Program-made: the position numbers and the translations under genes
Shown: positions 33,346 to 41,815 of the stretch, one piece after another
Layout: each line of letters opens with the position of its first letter
Numbering within the stretch: position 1 is the stretch's first letter
Source of the DNA: JACPYM01 sp031423495
GTDB taxonomy: Bacteria > Acidobacteriota > Blastocatellia > RBC074
DNA length: 64,000 nucleotides
Reading direction: 5' to 3'
NCBI GenBank assembly: GCA_031423495.1
Contig: JANPFP010000001.1
Span: 1 to 64,000 of the forward strand
Notes under the pieces: generated by a model
Databases searched by the model: none
What the model was told of the DNA's origin: nothing
Seen by the model: the letters and a program-made list of their open reading frames with translations, nothing else

Positions 33346-34470
33346 ATGGCGAGCGATTCTCCCTTACCGATTTTGCCAAACATAACGAGCCTGCCGCCCG
33401 CTTGCGAAGCCTTGCTCAATGCGCTGACTGACGGCGTGTGCGTGCAAACGCTTGACTCGCACATCGTCAAAGCCAATCCCGCGTTCGCCGCCATGCTCGG
33501 CCTGCCACTCGATCAAATCATTGGTCACACCTGCGCTGAAGTGTTTGGCTGCACGAATGAGACGGGCAGCGTGCCGTCGTTTTGCGCGCGGCAAGCCAGC
33601 CACGCTACGCATGAACCTGCGAGCGAAGAAATCAACGGACGCCTGCCCGGCCAACGGCTGCGCGCGCGCGTCTCGCCCGTGCTGGACGAGGGCGGCAACG
33701 TGACGGCTTATGTGATGGTGGTACGCGACGTGACCGATGTGGTCGCGCGCGAACGCGAACAAGCCCGCGTCGAGCAACTAGCACGTTTCGGCGAACTCGC
33801 CGCCGGACTCGCACACGAAATCAAAAATCCGCTCGCGGGCATTCAAGGCGCGATGGATATTTTGCTGCAACGTTGTGCCGACCACGCGCCCGAACGCGAA
33901 GTACTCGCCAACGTCAAACACGAAGTCAGTCGCATCAACAATACGGTGCAAATGCTGCTCGAACGAGCGCGCCCGCGTACGCTGAACTTCCGTCCGACTT
34001 CGATCAACGAGACGACGCAACAGGCCGTCAATCTGGCGCGCGCGAGTTTGACCGGTGAACGCCGCCAACGCATCTGCATCGAATTCACGCCCGCCGCGAC
34101 CGCACCCGTGCTGCCCGCCGACGCGGCGCAACTCGAAGACGCCATCCTCAACCTCATTCTCAACGCCGTCGAAGCCATCGAAGGCATCAAAGGTATCGAA
34201 GACGGGGACAGGGGCGCGATCACCGTCGAAGTCCGCCATCCCGACGAAAACCCCAACCACACGATCATTGCCGTCACCGACACCGGACGCGGCATCGCCG
34301 CCGCCGACCTGCAACGTATTTTCAGCCCGTTCTATACGACCCACAGCAACGGCACCGGACTCGGCCTGCCCGCCGTACGCCGCATCGCCCGCGCTCACGG
34401 CGGACGCGTCGAAGTAAATTCAACGGTCGGCAATGGCTCTACCTTTTCAATTCACTTGCCGCATCACTAA
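33346..34470 (+). CDS. PAS histidine kinase, partner of the NtrC-type regulator
   Basis: The 374-residue kinase has no transmembrane segment. A PAS domain covers residues 20-130. It contains three cysteines in HTCAEVFGC and PSFCARQ, which could bind a cofactor or act as a redox switch; this is inference. The dimerisation/H-box is LAAGLAHEIKNPLAGIQG, the N-box NLILNAVEAIE, and the G-boxes DTGRGIAAADLQ and GTGLGLPAVRRIARAHGG. It is a cytoplasmic sensor, so the signal is internal: oxygen, redox state or NO are the likely candidates given the target genes. Confidence 0.9.
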   Translation: MASDSPLPILPNITSLPPACEALLNALTDGVCVQTLDSHIVKANPAFAAMLGLPLDQIIGHTCAEVFGCTNETGSVPSFCARQASHATHEPASEEINGRLPGQRLRARVSPVLDEGGNVTAYVMVVRDVTDVVAREREQARVEQLARFGELAAGLAHEIKNPLAGIQGAMDILLQRCADHAPEREVLANVKHEVSRINNTVQMLLERARPRTLNFRPTSINETTQQAVNLARASLTGERRQRICIEFTPAATAPVLPADAAQLEDAILNLILNAVEAIEGIKGIEDGDRGAITVEVRHPDENPNHTIIAVTDTGRGIAAADLQRIFSPFYTTHSNGTGLGLPAVRRIARAHGGRVEVNSTVGNGSTFSIHLPHH

Positions 34471-34493
34471 CGAAATTAAGCGCGATAAGAGTT

Positions 34494-34572
34494 ATGGGAG
34501 TTATAGGAGTTATAGGCCAAAGTGGACTCACCTTACTATCTCTTTCACTCCTATAACTCCTATAACTCCCAT
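34494..34572. repeat. Inverted repeat of GGAGTTATA words
   Basis: A 23-base arm at 34494-34516, made of tandem GGAGTTATA units, is exactly complementary to 34550-34572. It lies just after the kinase gene and ahead of the next promoter, so it may serve as a terminator-like hairpin without a T run. Confidence 0.88.
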
Positions 34573-34583
34573 CGCACTTTCAC

Positions 34584-34622
34584 TGCGTAATTTCCCCGCA
34601 GCCATTGCGCGAATTCCCGCAA
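34584..34622. promoter_or_regulatory. Two palindromic activator sites upstream of uspA
   Basis: TGCGTAATTTCCCCGCA (34584-34600) and the near-perfect palindrome TTGCGCGAATTCCCGCAA (34605-34622) start 21 bases apart. They directly precede a sigma-54-type promoter. These are the clearest copies of the palindrome in the window. Confidence 0.55.
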
Positions 34623-34630
34623 TAAACGTG

Positions 34631-34646
34631 CGGCACACACCTTGCA
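34631..34646 (+). promoter_or_regulatory. Candidate sigma-54 promoter of the uspA cluster
   Basis: CGGCAC-ACACC-TTGCA matches the consensus except for the first base. Transcription would begin near 34657, 32 bases before the start codon. Confidence 0.65.
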
Positions 34647-34688
34647 ATTCAACGCGGCAGAGGCTGCGACCAAGCGCAGGGTGTTTTT

Positions 34689-35618
34689 ATGATTCAACTC
34701 AAACGTATTTTGTATCCAACTACTGCCTCGGCGACCGCGTTGCAAGACGGTGATGAAGCCTTGCATTACGCCATCGCGTTGGCGCGTGCTTATGGCGCGG
34801 AGTTGTTGCTCTGCCATTGCGTAGAGGCTATGCCAATGGTCGCCGACGTAGGTTGGATGACCGCGCGGCAAGATACGCAAATGGCAGCGCGGTTGCGGGG
34901 CCTATTGCCTGCGAGTGATGTGCCTGCGATCAAAGTGTTGCCCGCAATTAAAGTCTTGATTGAAGACGGCGATCCTGCGACGGAAATCCCGCGCCTCGCC
35001 GCCGAACATAACGTTGACTTGATCGTGATGCGTTCGCGGCGGCGTCCGCGCGCGGCGGCGTTGTTAGGCTCGACGGCTGAGGCTGTGTGCCGCACTGCGC
35101 CTTGCCCGGTGTTGGTCACGCACGCAGAGGAACACGATTGGGTTAAGCCGCACGACGACACCATCGCGTTGCATCGCATCCTGGTGGCGCATGATTTTTC
35201 GAACGATGCGGAGTTGGCGTTTAACTACGGCATGCTGTTAGCACAGGAATATCAGGCCGAATTGCATTTGTTGCACGTGCTGCCTTTCGCGGCTGTGCCC
35301 AGCATGACGACGATTCCCGAAAGCCAAGCAAACGCGATGCATCAGGCCGCGCGGCGTTTGCAATCCGCCGTACCCGCCGAAACTTACCTGTGGTGCGAAG
35401 TCAAACATGCCATCCGCAACGGGCAGCCTTACCGCGAAATTTTGAGTTACGCCGAAGAGCAAAAAATTGACTTGATCTGTTTGGGCGTACACGGCGCGGG
35501 CTTTGCGATGCGCGCGTTGTTCGGCTCGAACGCCGACCGCGTCTTGCGGCAAGCGCCATGTCCCGTGCTGATCGCACGTCCGCTGAAACCATTCATCAAA
35601 ACCGGAGAAACATCATGA
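34689..35618 (+). CDS. Tandem universal stress protein
   Basis: The 309-residue protein has two Usp domains. The first begins LKRILYPTTASATALQDGDEA and ends with VLVTHAEEH. The second begins LHRILVAHDFSNDAEL and has the nucleotide-binding loop GVHGAGFAMRALFGSNADRVLRQAPCPVLIARP. It is a close relative of the minus-strand UspA at 62276-63202. Both first domains carry the unusual RSRRRPRAAALLGSTAEA loop. It heads a three-gene operon (Usp, Usp, PPOX-like). Confidence 0.9.
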   Translation: MIQLKRILYPTTASATALQDGDEALHYAIALARAYGAELLLCHCVEAMPMVADVGWMTARQDTQMAARLRGLLPASDVPAIKVLPAIKVLIEDGDPATEIPRLAAEHNVDLIVMRSRRRPRAAALLGSTAEAVCRTAPCPVLVTHAEEHDWVKPHDDTIALHRILVAHDFSNDAELAFNYGMLLAQEYQAELHLLHVLPFAAVPSMTTIPESQANAMHQAARRLQSAVPAETYLWCEVKHAIRNGQPYREILSYAEEQKIDLICLGVHGAGFAMRALFGSNADRVLRQAPCPVLIARPLKPFIKTGETS

Positions 35619-36076
35619 AAATCTTACTGGCCGTTGACGGCTCAGATTACAGCAAGTTTGCCGTTGAGTCGGTCGCCGCGCGTCCGTGGCCGCCCGACAG
35701 CGAAGTGAAAGTGCTGTCGGCGATTGAAATTCCCTTCACGCCGACGCCTGAAACCTGGTCGCTGCCTGACAGCTATTACGCGCAGATGGAAAAGAACGCG
35801 CGCGAAAGCGCCGTGCAAGCGACGCAGGAAGCCGCTGATCGTTTAGCGCAAAACAGTCCGTCGCAACTGCGCGTCAGCACGGCAACGGAATTGGGTCGCG
35901 CGCGCGACGTGATTCTCGACACGGCGGAAAAGTGGGACGCCGATCTGATTGTGATGGGTTCGCACGGATACAGCGCGATCAAACGCTTCATGCTCGGCTC
36001 GGTTTCGCACGTCGTGGCAACCCACGCCCACTGTTCGGTCGAGATCGTACGCGAGCGAAAGGCAGCCCAATCATGA
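35615..36076 (+). CDS. Single-domain universal stress protein
   Basis: The 153-residue protein starts MKILLAVDGSDYSKFAVE and ends with the ATP-binding loop GSHGYSAIKRFMLGSVSHVVATHAHCSVEIVR, the classical G-2x-G-9x-G(S) pattern. The start overlaps the stop of the preceding uspA (ATGA), and a GGAG site precedes it. Its own stop overlaps the next start, so the three genes are tightly coupled. Confidence 0.92.
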   Translation: MKILLAVDGSDYSKFAVESVAARPWPPDSEVKVLSAIEIPFTPTPETWSLPDSYYAQMEKNARESAVQATQEAADRLAQNSPSQLRVSTATELGRARDVILDTAEKWDADLIVMGSHGYSAIKRFMLGSVSHVVATHAHCSVEIVRERKAAQS

Positions 36077-36510
36077 TTTCAGAACTAGGCGAAAACGAAG
36101 CCCGTGCGTTGTTGCAACGCGGCACGCTGGGACGGCTGGGCGTATGCGAACCCATCCCCGATGACGAACACCACCGGCCTTACGTCGTACCGGTGAGTTA
36201 TTGGTACGACGACAACTCGGTCTATGTGCATTCGTTGAAGGGCCGCAAGGTTCGCGCGTTGCGCGCCAATCCGCACGCCTGTTTGCAAGTAGACGAAATC
36301 GAAAGCCCCTACGTCTGGCGCAGCGCACTGGCGTCCGTCCTTTATGAAGAAGTCACTGACGCCGCTGAACGCGACCGCATATTGTCGGAGTTATTCAAAC
36401 GGCTGCCGCACCTGACGCCGGTCGAATCGCGCATGACCAAAGGGTTGGACGAAACCATCGTCTTTCGGTTGCGCCTGACCAGCGTCACTGGCGTCTTTGA
36501 AAAGTGGTAA
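36073..36510 (+). CDS. Pyridoxamine 5'-phosphate oxidase-like flavin-binding protein
   Basis: The 145-residue protein has the split-barrel pattern of PPOX-like proteins: LGRLGVCEPI, YVVPVSYWYDDNSVYVHS, GRKVRALRANPHACLQVDEI and WRSALASVLYEEV. The family binds FMN, F420 or heme and includes general-stress and nitroimidazole-reducing members. The substrate is unknown. Translational coupling to the Usp gene (ATGA) supports a stress role. Confidence 0.8.
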   Translation: MISELGENEARALLQRGTLGRLGVCEPIPDDEHHRPYVVPVSYWYDDNSVYVHSLKGRKVRALRANPHACLQVDEIESPYVWRSALASVLYEEVTDAAERDRILSELFKRLPHLTPVESRMTKGLDETIVFRLRLTSVTGVFEKW

Positions 36511-36525
36511 CAATCACCAAAACTG

Positions 36526-36550
36526 TGGGGCAGGTTCTCAACCTGCCTCA
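36526..36550. repeat. Short hairpin between operons
   Basis: GGGGCAGGTT-CTC-AACCTGCCTC forms a stem of about ten pairs. It is of the same sequence family as the hairpins at 22081-22149. Confidence 0.7.
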
Positions 36551-36571
36551 CAAATTTTCCGAGGAGGAGTT

Positions 36572-36934
36572 ATGACCATGCCTATCGAACGCGCCGCGTG
36601 GAGCGGCTATGTGAAAGAATTCAATCAACGTAACACCGCTCGCCCGACGCGGATGGAAGTCTTCGGCGAACTCGGCGCACAGGAAGCCGAACATGATTTA
36701 CCCTTCAACGGGATCACGCTCGAAGCGGGCGGACTCGACGCACCCAAGTTGCAAATCATGCTCGGCGTGGCGGCTGCCAACGAACGCCACCTGACCCATA
36801 CGATCACGCGCGTCACGCGCATCACGCCGAAACGCGCGGCGGACGGACGCGATGAAGTGCTGGAAATTCAAGACACCGACGGTAATCGCGTCTTGCTCAG
36901 TTTCACCGCGTTGCCTGAGTTGCTTTCTGCCTAA
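36572..36934 (+). CDS. DUF5335-like small protein
   Basis: The 120-residue soluble protein starts MTMPIERAAWSGYVKEFNQR. It contains LPFNGITLEAGG and ITPKRAADGRDEVLEIQD. I recall proteins of this form as DUF5335, of unknown function and often near stress genes; the match is by memory. A very strong GAGGAGGAG ribosome-binding site fixes the start. Confidence 0.6.
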   Translation: MTMPIERAAWSGYVKEFNQRNTARPTRMEVFGELGAQEAEHDLPFNGITLEAGGLDAPKLQIMLGVAAANERHLTHTITRVTRITPKRAADGRDEVLEIQDTDGNRVLLSFTALPELLSA

Positions 36935-37097
36935 CTCTCTCAGCGCAGCAACCGCGCCGTTGCGCTTCCTTTCGCAGCGATTCATACGCTGCTTTCAAAC
37001 GCGGCAACGGTTTCAAGCACGCACGATTGCCTATCGCGCGCGGCAAGCCCGGCAACCCCACGGAGTGTCGGGCTTGTTCATTTTTCGTAACAGTACT

Positions 37098-37113
37098 TGG
37101 CCTTTGATTTGCA
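37098..37113 (+). promoter_or_regulatory. Possible sigma-54 promoter before the L,D-transpeptidase gene
   Basis: TGGCCT-TTGAT-TTGCA has correct GG-N10-GC spacing. The ATG at 37126 would coincide with the transcription start, so either the gene starts a little downstream or this match is chance. Confidence 0.35.
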
Positions 37114-37125
37114 CTCGCCACGAGT

Positions 37126-37988
37126 ATGAGAACGATAGAGGAATTTCACCCACAGGCTTTTTGGCAACGACTGCTCGCCGCAATTGGTATCGCTTGCATT
37201 CTTGCCTTCAACGCCCAAGCACAAATTCCGACACCGCGACCAACACCGATACCGGTGCAGGTTCCGACACCGACACCGACACCGACACCAACACCAACGC
37301 CGACGCCCAAAGCAACGCCTGCGCTCAAACCAGCAGCGCCAACGGGCGAAGATATCAACGAAGCCCGCGAGTTGTTAAGCGCGCTCGGTTTTTGGGTGAT
37401 CTTTGCCGAAGAGAAAAAGGGCGGGCACATCGAACAGAATCAAAAATTCGACACGTCCATGCGGCATTCGCTGATCGCGTTTCAAAAAATCACGGGGCGT
37501 AAGCGCACCGGTGTACTCACCGACGACGAGTTGGAAGCCTTGCGCAAGGCCAAACGCCACGAAGCCTTAGAGAGCGGTTACGCGCACATCGAAGTTGATC
37601 TCGCCCAACAAGTCTTACTCGTGGTGGACAGTTACGGCGCGTGTTTGCGCATCCTGCCCATTTCATCAGGCAGCGGCGAGTGGTTCACCGAAGGCGGCAG
37701 AACGCGCCGCGCCGTCACGCCCGTGGGCGTTTCAAAGTCGAGCGCAAGATAGCGGGCTGGCGCAAAAGCGCGCTGGGCTTGCTCTATTACCCCAATTACA
37801 TAGTTGACGGTATCGCCATTCACGGCAACCCGCTCGTACCGCCGCAACCCGCCAGTCACGGCTGCATTCGCATTCCGATGTTCGCGGCCAAAGAGTTTTC
37901 TGAAATGGCGGTCATCGGTTTGCCGGTGATCATTTATGAGAACAAGTCGCCGGTTGAGAAGCCGATACTGACTTTCGCTAAGCCATAA
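37126..37988 (+). pseudogene. L,D-transpeptidase with peptidoglycan-binding domain, frameshifted
   Basis: A signal peptide is followed by a proline-threonine repeat linker (TPTPTP, residues 45-65), a peptidoglycan-binding-like helix region (MRHSLIAFQKITGRKRTGVLTDDELEALR), and a YkuD domain. The catalytic motif HGNPLVPPQPASHGCIRIP appears after a frame change. At 37732 GTTTCAAAG lacks one T; with GTTTTC the protein reads VGVFKVERKIAGW and runs to 37988, about 287 residues. A homopolymer miscall is the likely cause. The enzyme would make 3-3 crosslinks or attach proteins to peptidoglycan. Confidence 0.75.
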
Positions 37989-38068
37989 AGAGCGCGCATG
38001 TAGTCCCGCCTTCCAGGCGGAATGTCTCGCGCATCAAACCCTTCCGGCTGAAGCCGGTACTACGAACT

Positions 38069-40750
38069 ATGCACGTCATGATCAACCAACAACCTTACGA
38101 ATTCGCCGACGGCCTCACCGTCTTGCAAGCCTTGCGCGCCGTTCACTTGGACGTGCCTACGCTTTGCCACGATGAGCGTTTGCAACCGTGCGGCGAGTGT
38201 CGAATGTGCCTCGTTGAAATCACGCAACACGGGCAAATGCGATTTGCTACGGCGTGCAATACGCCACTCGCCGATGGCATGCAGTTTGCGACGCATACCG
38301 CTGCCCTAGAAGACGAGCGTCGCTCTTTACTCGCTATGTTGGCTAGTGGTTATCAGACGGAAGTCATAAACCGCTTTCCAGCCAAGCCGTTGCATCAACT
38401 GTTTCGGCAATACGATTTGCTCGAGGCGTGTTACGGCGCGGCGGATGAATCGTTGCGCGACGTGTCGCATCCATACATCACCGTGGATATGGCGCGTTGC
38501 ATTGATTGTTATCGTTGCGTACGTATCTGTGACGAAGTGCAGGGCCAATTCGTGTGGGAGATTTTGAATCGCGGCGCTGAGACGCGCATTGCGCCAAGCA
38601 ATAAAGACGGCACGGCGGCGAACCTGCTGGCGAGCGCCTGTGTGAGTTGCGGCGCGTGCGTTGACACCTGCCCCAGCGGCGCGCTCGAAGATCAATCCGT
38701 CATCGCGTTCGGCGCGGCTACGCAATGGACGAAGACGACTTGTCCATATTGCGGCACGGGCTGCGAAATGAACGTCGGCACAAAAGATGACCGCATCGTG
38801 CAGATCACGCCTGCGCACGAAGCCCCCGTCAACAAAGGCCATCTGTGCGTCAAAGGACGTTACGCCTATGAATTTGTTTACGCCGACGACCGCGTCACTT
38901 CGCCGATGATTCGTGAAAACAACGAATGGCGGCGCGTCTCTTGGGACGAAGCGATTCAATTCACCGCCACCCGCTTGCAACAAATCGTCAACGCCCACGG
39001 GGCTGACAGCGTAGGCATGCTCGGTTCGGCGCGCGCAACGAATGAGGAAAACTATCTCACGCAAAAATTCGCCCGCGTCGCGCTTGGCACCAACAACGTA
39101 GATTGTTGCGCCCGCGTCTGCCACGCGCCTACCGCCGCCGCGATGAAACTCACTTTAGGCACAGGCGCGGCGACGAATTCATACGACGACATCGAACGCG
39201 CGCATACGATTTTGTTGTGCGGCACGAACGCTACAGAAAATCATCCGATCATCGGCGCGCGCATCAAACAGGCTGTCATCAAAGGCGCAAAGCTGATTGT
39301 GATTGATCCGCGCCGCATCGAAATGGCTGATTACGCCGACGTGCATCTGGCGTTGCGTCCGGGTACGAACGTGCCGCTGCTCAACGCACTCGCCTGCGCC
39401 ATCATCGAAGAAAAACTCTATGACGAAGCTTTCATCAGCGAGCGCGTCAGCGACTGGGAAGCCTTTCAAACCTTCATCAAACAGTTCACGCCCGAAAGCG
39501 TAGCCGACCTTTGCGGCGTCATCGCCGAAGCGATTCGCCAAGCCGCGCGGCTCTACGCAACCGGCCAGCCGAGCATGTGTTTGCACGGTTTGGGCATGAC
39601 CGAACACACGCAAGGCACCGAAGGCGTGATGGCACTCGTCAATCTCGCGCTGCTCACCGGCAACCTCGGCAAGCCCGGCGCGGGAGTCAATCCGCTGCGC
39701 GGACAAAACAACGTGCAAGGTTCCGCGCACATGGGCTGCGAACCAAACAATCTCACAGGCTTTGTTTCGTTAGCTGACGGACGCGCGTTGTTTGAAAGCG
39801 TCTGGCAATCCGCCTTGCCAACGACGCAAGGTTTGAACCTGATGCAGATGATGGATGCAGCAGCGGCAGGCAAGCTCAAGGCGCTCTGGGCGATTGGTTA
39901 CGACATCCTGCTGACCAACGCGAATACGCACGAGACGCGGCGCGCGCTCGACAACCTCGAACTCGTCATCGTGCAGGATATGTTTTTGAACGAGACCGCG
40001 CGCGAGTTCGGTACGGTCTTTCTGCCCGCCGCTTCGTCGTTTGAAAAAGACGGTACGTTTATGAACGCCGAACGCCGCGTGCAGCGCGTACGCAGCTCAA
40101 TCGCGCCGCGCGGCGAAAGCAAAAGCGACTGGCAAATCATTTGCGACTTGGCGCGCGCGCTAGGCCACGGCGCGCAATTCGCTTTTCAATCCGCTGAAGA
40201 AATCTGGAACGAAGTTCGTCAGGTGTGGCCCGCCGGGCGCGGTATCAGTTACGCGCGCATCGAGACGGCGGGCTTACAATGGCCTTGCCCCGACGAAAGC
40301 CACGCGGGTACGCAACTCTTGCACGCCACGACCTTCCCCATCGGCAAGCAAGCCGCGTTGCGACGAATTGATTATCGCGCTACGCCTGAAACCGTATCAG
40401 ACGAATTTCCTTTCCTGCTCACGACCGGACGTACGCTGCATCAGTTCAACGCAGGCACGATGACGATGCGCACGAAAAACGCGGTGCTGCGTCCGGCTGA
40501 TACGCTCGACATCGCGCCCGCCGATGCCGAACGCCTGCAACTGCCCGACGGCGCGCGCGTCCGCGTGATCAGCCGCCACGGTGAAACTGTGATGGCGCTC
40601 AAGCATGACGATGCGGTTAAGGCGGGTGAGTTGTTTGTTACGTTTCACACGGCGGAGGTGTTTTTGAATCACGTGACGAGTCCGCACCGCGATGGGTATG
40701 TTGGTGCGCCGGAATACAAGGTGACGGCGGTGCGGATTGAGCGGATTTGA
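38069..40750 (+). CDS. fdhA: Formate dehydrogenase alpha subunit (Cys-type, molybdopterin)
   Basis: The 893-residue protein oxidises formate to CO2. It has an N-terminal [2Fe-2S] domain (CHDERLQPCGECRMC), a His/Cys-rich NuoG-like cluster region, two [4Fe-4S] clusters (CIDCYRCVRIC, CVSCGACVDTCP) and the proximal cluster CPYCGTGCEMN near residue 228. The molybdopterin domains follow. The metal ligand is cysteine in NNVDCCARVCHAP where Sec is found in other Fdh proteins. The C-terminal domain ends VTSPHRDGYVGAPEYKV. No beta/gamma subunit gene is adjacent, so it may act as a monomer or with the NAD(P) flavoproteins. A toxin-antitoxin pair follows at once, and beyond it is a second copy of the 3' end. 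Confidence 0.9.
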   Translation: MHVMINQQPYEFADGLTVLQALRAVHLDVPTLCHDERLQPCGECRMCLVEITQHGQMRFATACNTPLADGMQFATHTAALEDERRSLLAMLASGYQTEVINRFPAKPLHQLFRQYDLLEACYGAADESLRDVSHPYITVDMARCIDCYRCVRICDEVQGQFVWEILNRGAETRIAPSNKDGTAANLLASACVSCGACVDTCPSGALEDQSVIAFGAATQWTKTTCPYCGTGCEMNVGTKDDRIVQITPAHEAPVNKGHLCVKGRYAYEFVYADDRVTSPMIRENNEWRRVSWDEAIQFTATRLQQIVNAHGADSVGMLGSARATNEENYLTQKFARVALGTNNVDCCARVCHAPTAAAMKLTLGTGAATNSYDDIERAHTILLCGTNATENHPIIGARIKQAVIKGAKLIVIDPRRIEMADYADVHLALRPGTNVPLLNALACAIIEEKLYDEAFISERVSDWEAFQTFIKQFTPESVADLCGVIAEAIRQAARLYATGQPSMCLHGLGMTEHTQGTEGVMALVNLALLTGNLGKPGAGVNPLRGQNNVQGSAHMGCEPNNLTGFVSLADGRALFESVWQSALPTTQGLNLMQMMDAAAAGKLKALWAIGYDILLTNANTHETRRALDNLELVIVQDMFLNETAREFGTVFLPAASSFEKDGTFMNAERRVQRVRSSIAPRGESKSDWQIICDLARALGHGAQFAFQSAEEIWNEVRQVWPAGRGISYARIETAGLQWPCPDESHAGTQLLHATTFPIGKQAALRRIDYRATPETVSDEFPFLLTTGRTLHQFNAGTMTMRTKNAVLRPADTLDIAPADAERLQLPDGARVRVISRHGETVMALKHDDAVKAGELFVTFHTAEVFLNHVTSPHRDGYVGAPEYKVTAVRIERI

Positions 40751-40810
40751 AATCGGGCGTTGTTGAGAAAGCGCGCTCAGGGTTATGATTCAGGGCAAGG
40801 AGGAATGCTA

Positions 40811-41062
40811 ATGAATGGAACGATCACTTTACCGATTGACGCAGAATTGGCCGGCTGGCTTACCACGGGAGCGGCGACACGAGGCGTCAGGGTTGAAGAA
40901 TTCGCCGTAGACACCTTACGCCGCGTTGCCAAAAAGCCGACTATCAACGAAGTCTTCGCCGACGTGCAAGCCGATTTCAAAGCGAGCGGAATGACCGAAG
41001 ATGAGTTGGGCGATTTGCTGGAAAAAGCCGTTGCCGAAGTGAGAGCGAGCAACCGTGACTGA
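40811..41062 (+). CDS. Antitoxin-like protein of a PIN toxin pair
   Basis: The 83-residue protein begins with a short ribbon-helix-like part (ITLPIDAELAGWLTTGAATRGVRVEEF) and continues with a helical acidic region. The pattern is that of small antitoxins paired with COG1569-type PIN toxins. The ATG at 40811 is chosen because AAGGAGG lies seven bases ahead. It overlaps the toxin start by eight bases. Confidence 0.65.
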   Translation: MNGTITLPIDAELAGWLTTGAATRGVRVEEFAVDTLRRVAKKPTINEVFADVQADFKASGMTEDELGDLLEKAVAEVRASNRD

Positions 41063-41528
41063 AAAATATCTGGTGGTGTTCGACACGGTGGCTTTGGTGC
41101 AGCGCGTAATCGCTCCCGAAGGAAACGCCGCCAAATGCTTTGCTTATTTTGAAGAAGGAGTAATCGCCGTCGCCGTCAGTCACGCCACACTCAAGGAACT
41201 CAAAGACGTGCTTTCACGCTCCTACATCCGCGACAGGTTTCCGCACATCACCGATGCAATTGTTACTTGGCTAACCGATTTATTGCTTGAAGAAGGCGAG
41301 TACCGGCGAAACGTACTCAGACATTTCACCTACCCGCGCGACCCCAAAGACGAACCGCCCATTAACCTCGCTATCGAAGTCAATGCTCATTACCTCATCA
41401 GCCGTGATAAAGACTTGCTTGATTTGATGAACTGGAACAAACCGGATGGCCGTGAGTTTCAGCGCCGCTTTCGGTTTCTAAAAATCGTCAAGCCGGAAGA
41501 ATTCTTGCAAGTAATGGAAGGCAATTGA
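41055..41528 (+). CDS. PIN-domain toxin, probable ribonuclease
   Basis: The 157-residue protein starts with GTG and has the PIN acidic residues: VVFDTVALVQ (first Asp), a Glu in SHATLKELKDVL, and the DPKDEPPINLAIEVNAHYLISRDKDLLDL segment with the conserved D..D pair. Members of the family cleave RNA and are held in check by the adjacent antitoxin. It is translationally coupled to the antitoxin. It lies between fdhA and a duplicate of the fdhA 3' end, so the pair looks inserted. Confidence 0.8.
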   Translation: MTEKYLVVFDTVALVQRVIAPEGNAAKCFAYFEEGVIAVAVSHATLKELKDVLSRSYIRDRFPHITDAIVTWLTDLLLEEGEYRRNVLRHFTYPRDPKDEPPINLAIEVNAHYLISRDKDLLDLMNWNKPDGREFQRRFRFLKIVKPEEFLQVMEGN

Positions 41529-41617
41529 ACCGCGTAACAAGTCCGCAATGTGACGGCTACGTCGGCGCACCGAAATACAAAGTCACAGCCGTCCAGTTCG
41601 AACGCCTCGCCGGATAA
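41525..41617 (+). pseudogene. Remnant of an fdhA 3' end
   Basis: The 30 codons read LNRVTSPQCDGYVGAPKYKV and on to FERLAG-stop. This matches the last codons of fdhA (LNHVTSPHRDGYVGAPEYKV to RIERI) at about 70 percent of residues. The nucleotides differ at many third positions, so it is not a fresh duplication. Similarity begins exactly at the toxin stop codon. There is no start codon or upstream domain. Confidence 0.85.
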
Positions 41618-41658
41618 AGGTCTGCCTGAGCGAAGAATAAAGGCTCTGCCTGAGCGAA
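41611..41658. repeat. Two tandem 24-bp repeats
   Basis: CGGATAAAGGTCTGCCTGAG and GAATAAAGGCTCTGCCTGAG, each followed by CGAA, lie in tandem at 41611-41634 and 41635-41658. The first copy includes the stop codon of the fdhA remnant. Confidence 0.75.
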
Positions 41659-41738
41659 ATCGCGCATACAAAACAACACAACTGGGGAACCTTGCGCGGC
41701 TGACGGCGCAAAACCGACTTATCGCCATTTATCCGGGC

Positions 41739-41754
41739 TGGCACGAGGCTTGCC
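41739..41754 (+). promoter_or_regulatory. Candidate sigma-54 promoter of hsp20
   Basis: TGGCAC-GAGGC-TTGCC is an exact -24 element with correct spacing. The hsp20 start codon is 62 bases downstream. An inverted repeat TTGCGC-N8-GCGCAA lies at 41692-41711, just upstream. Confidence 0.7.
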
Positions 41755-41815
41755 AATCTCAGAGGTACGCCATCAAACGGTTGGCGCAACTTTAACCCGA
41801 AAGGAAATTCGTTTT

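Noticed and set aside
37255..37310. The CCGACACCGACACC repeats as an independent repeat element
   Set aside because: They encode the TPTPTP linker of the L,D-transpeptidase in frame and need no other explanation.
39105..39125. Selenocysteine in the formate dehydrogenase
   Set aside because: The ligand position in NNVDCCARVCHAP is encoded by a cysteine codon and there is no in-frame TGA, so it is the Cys-type enzyme.
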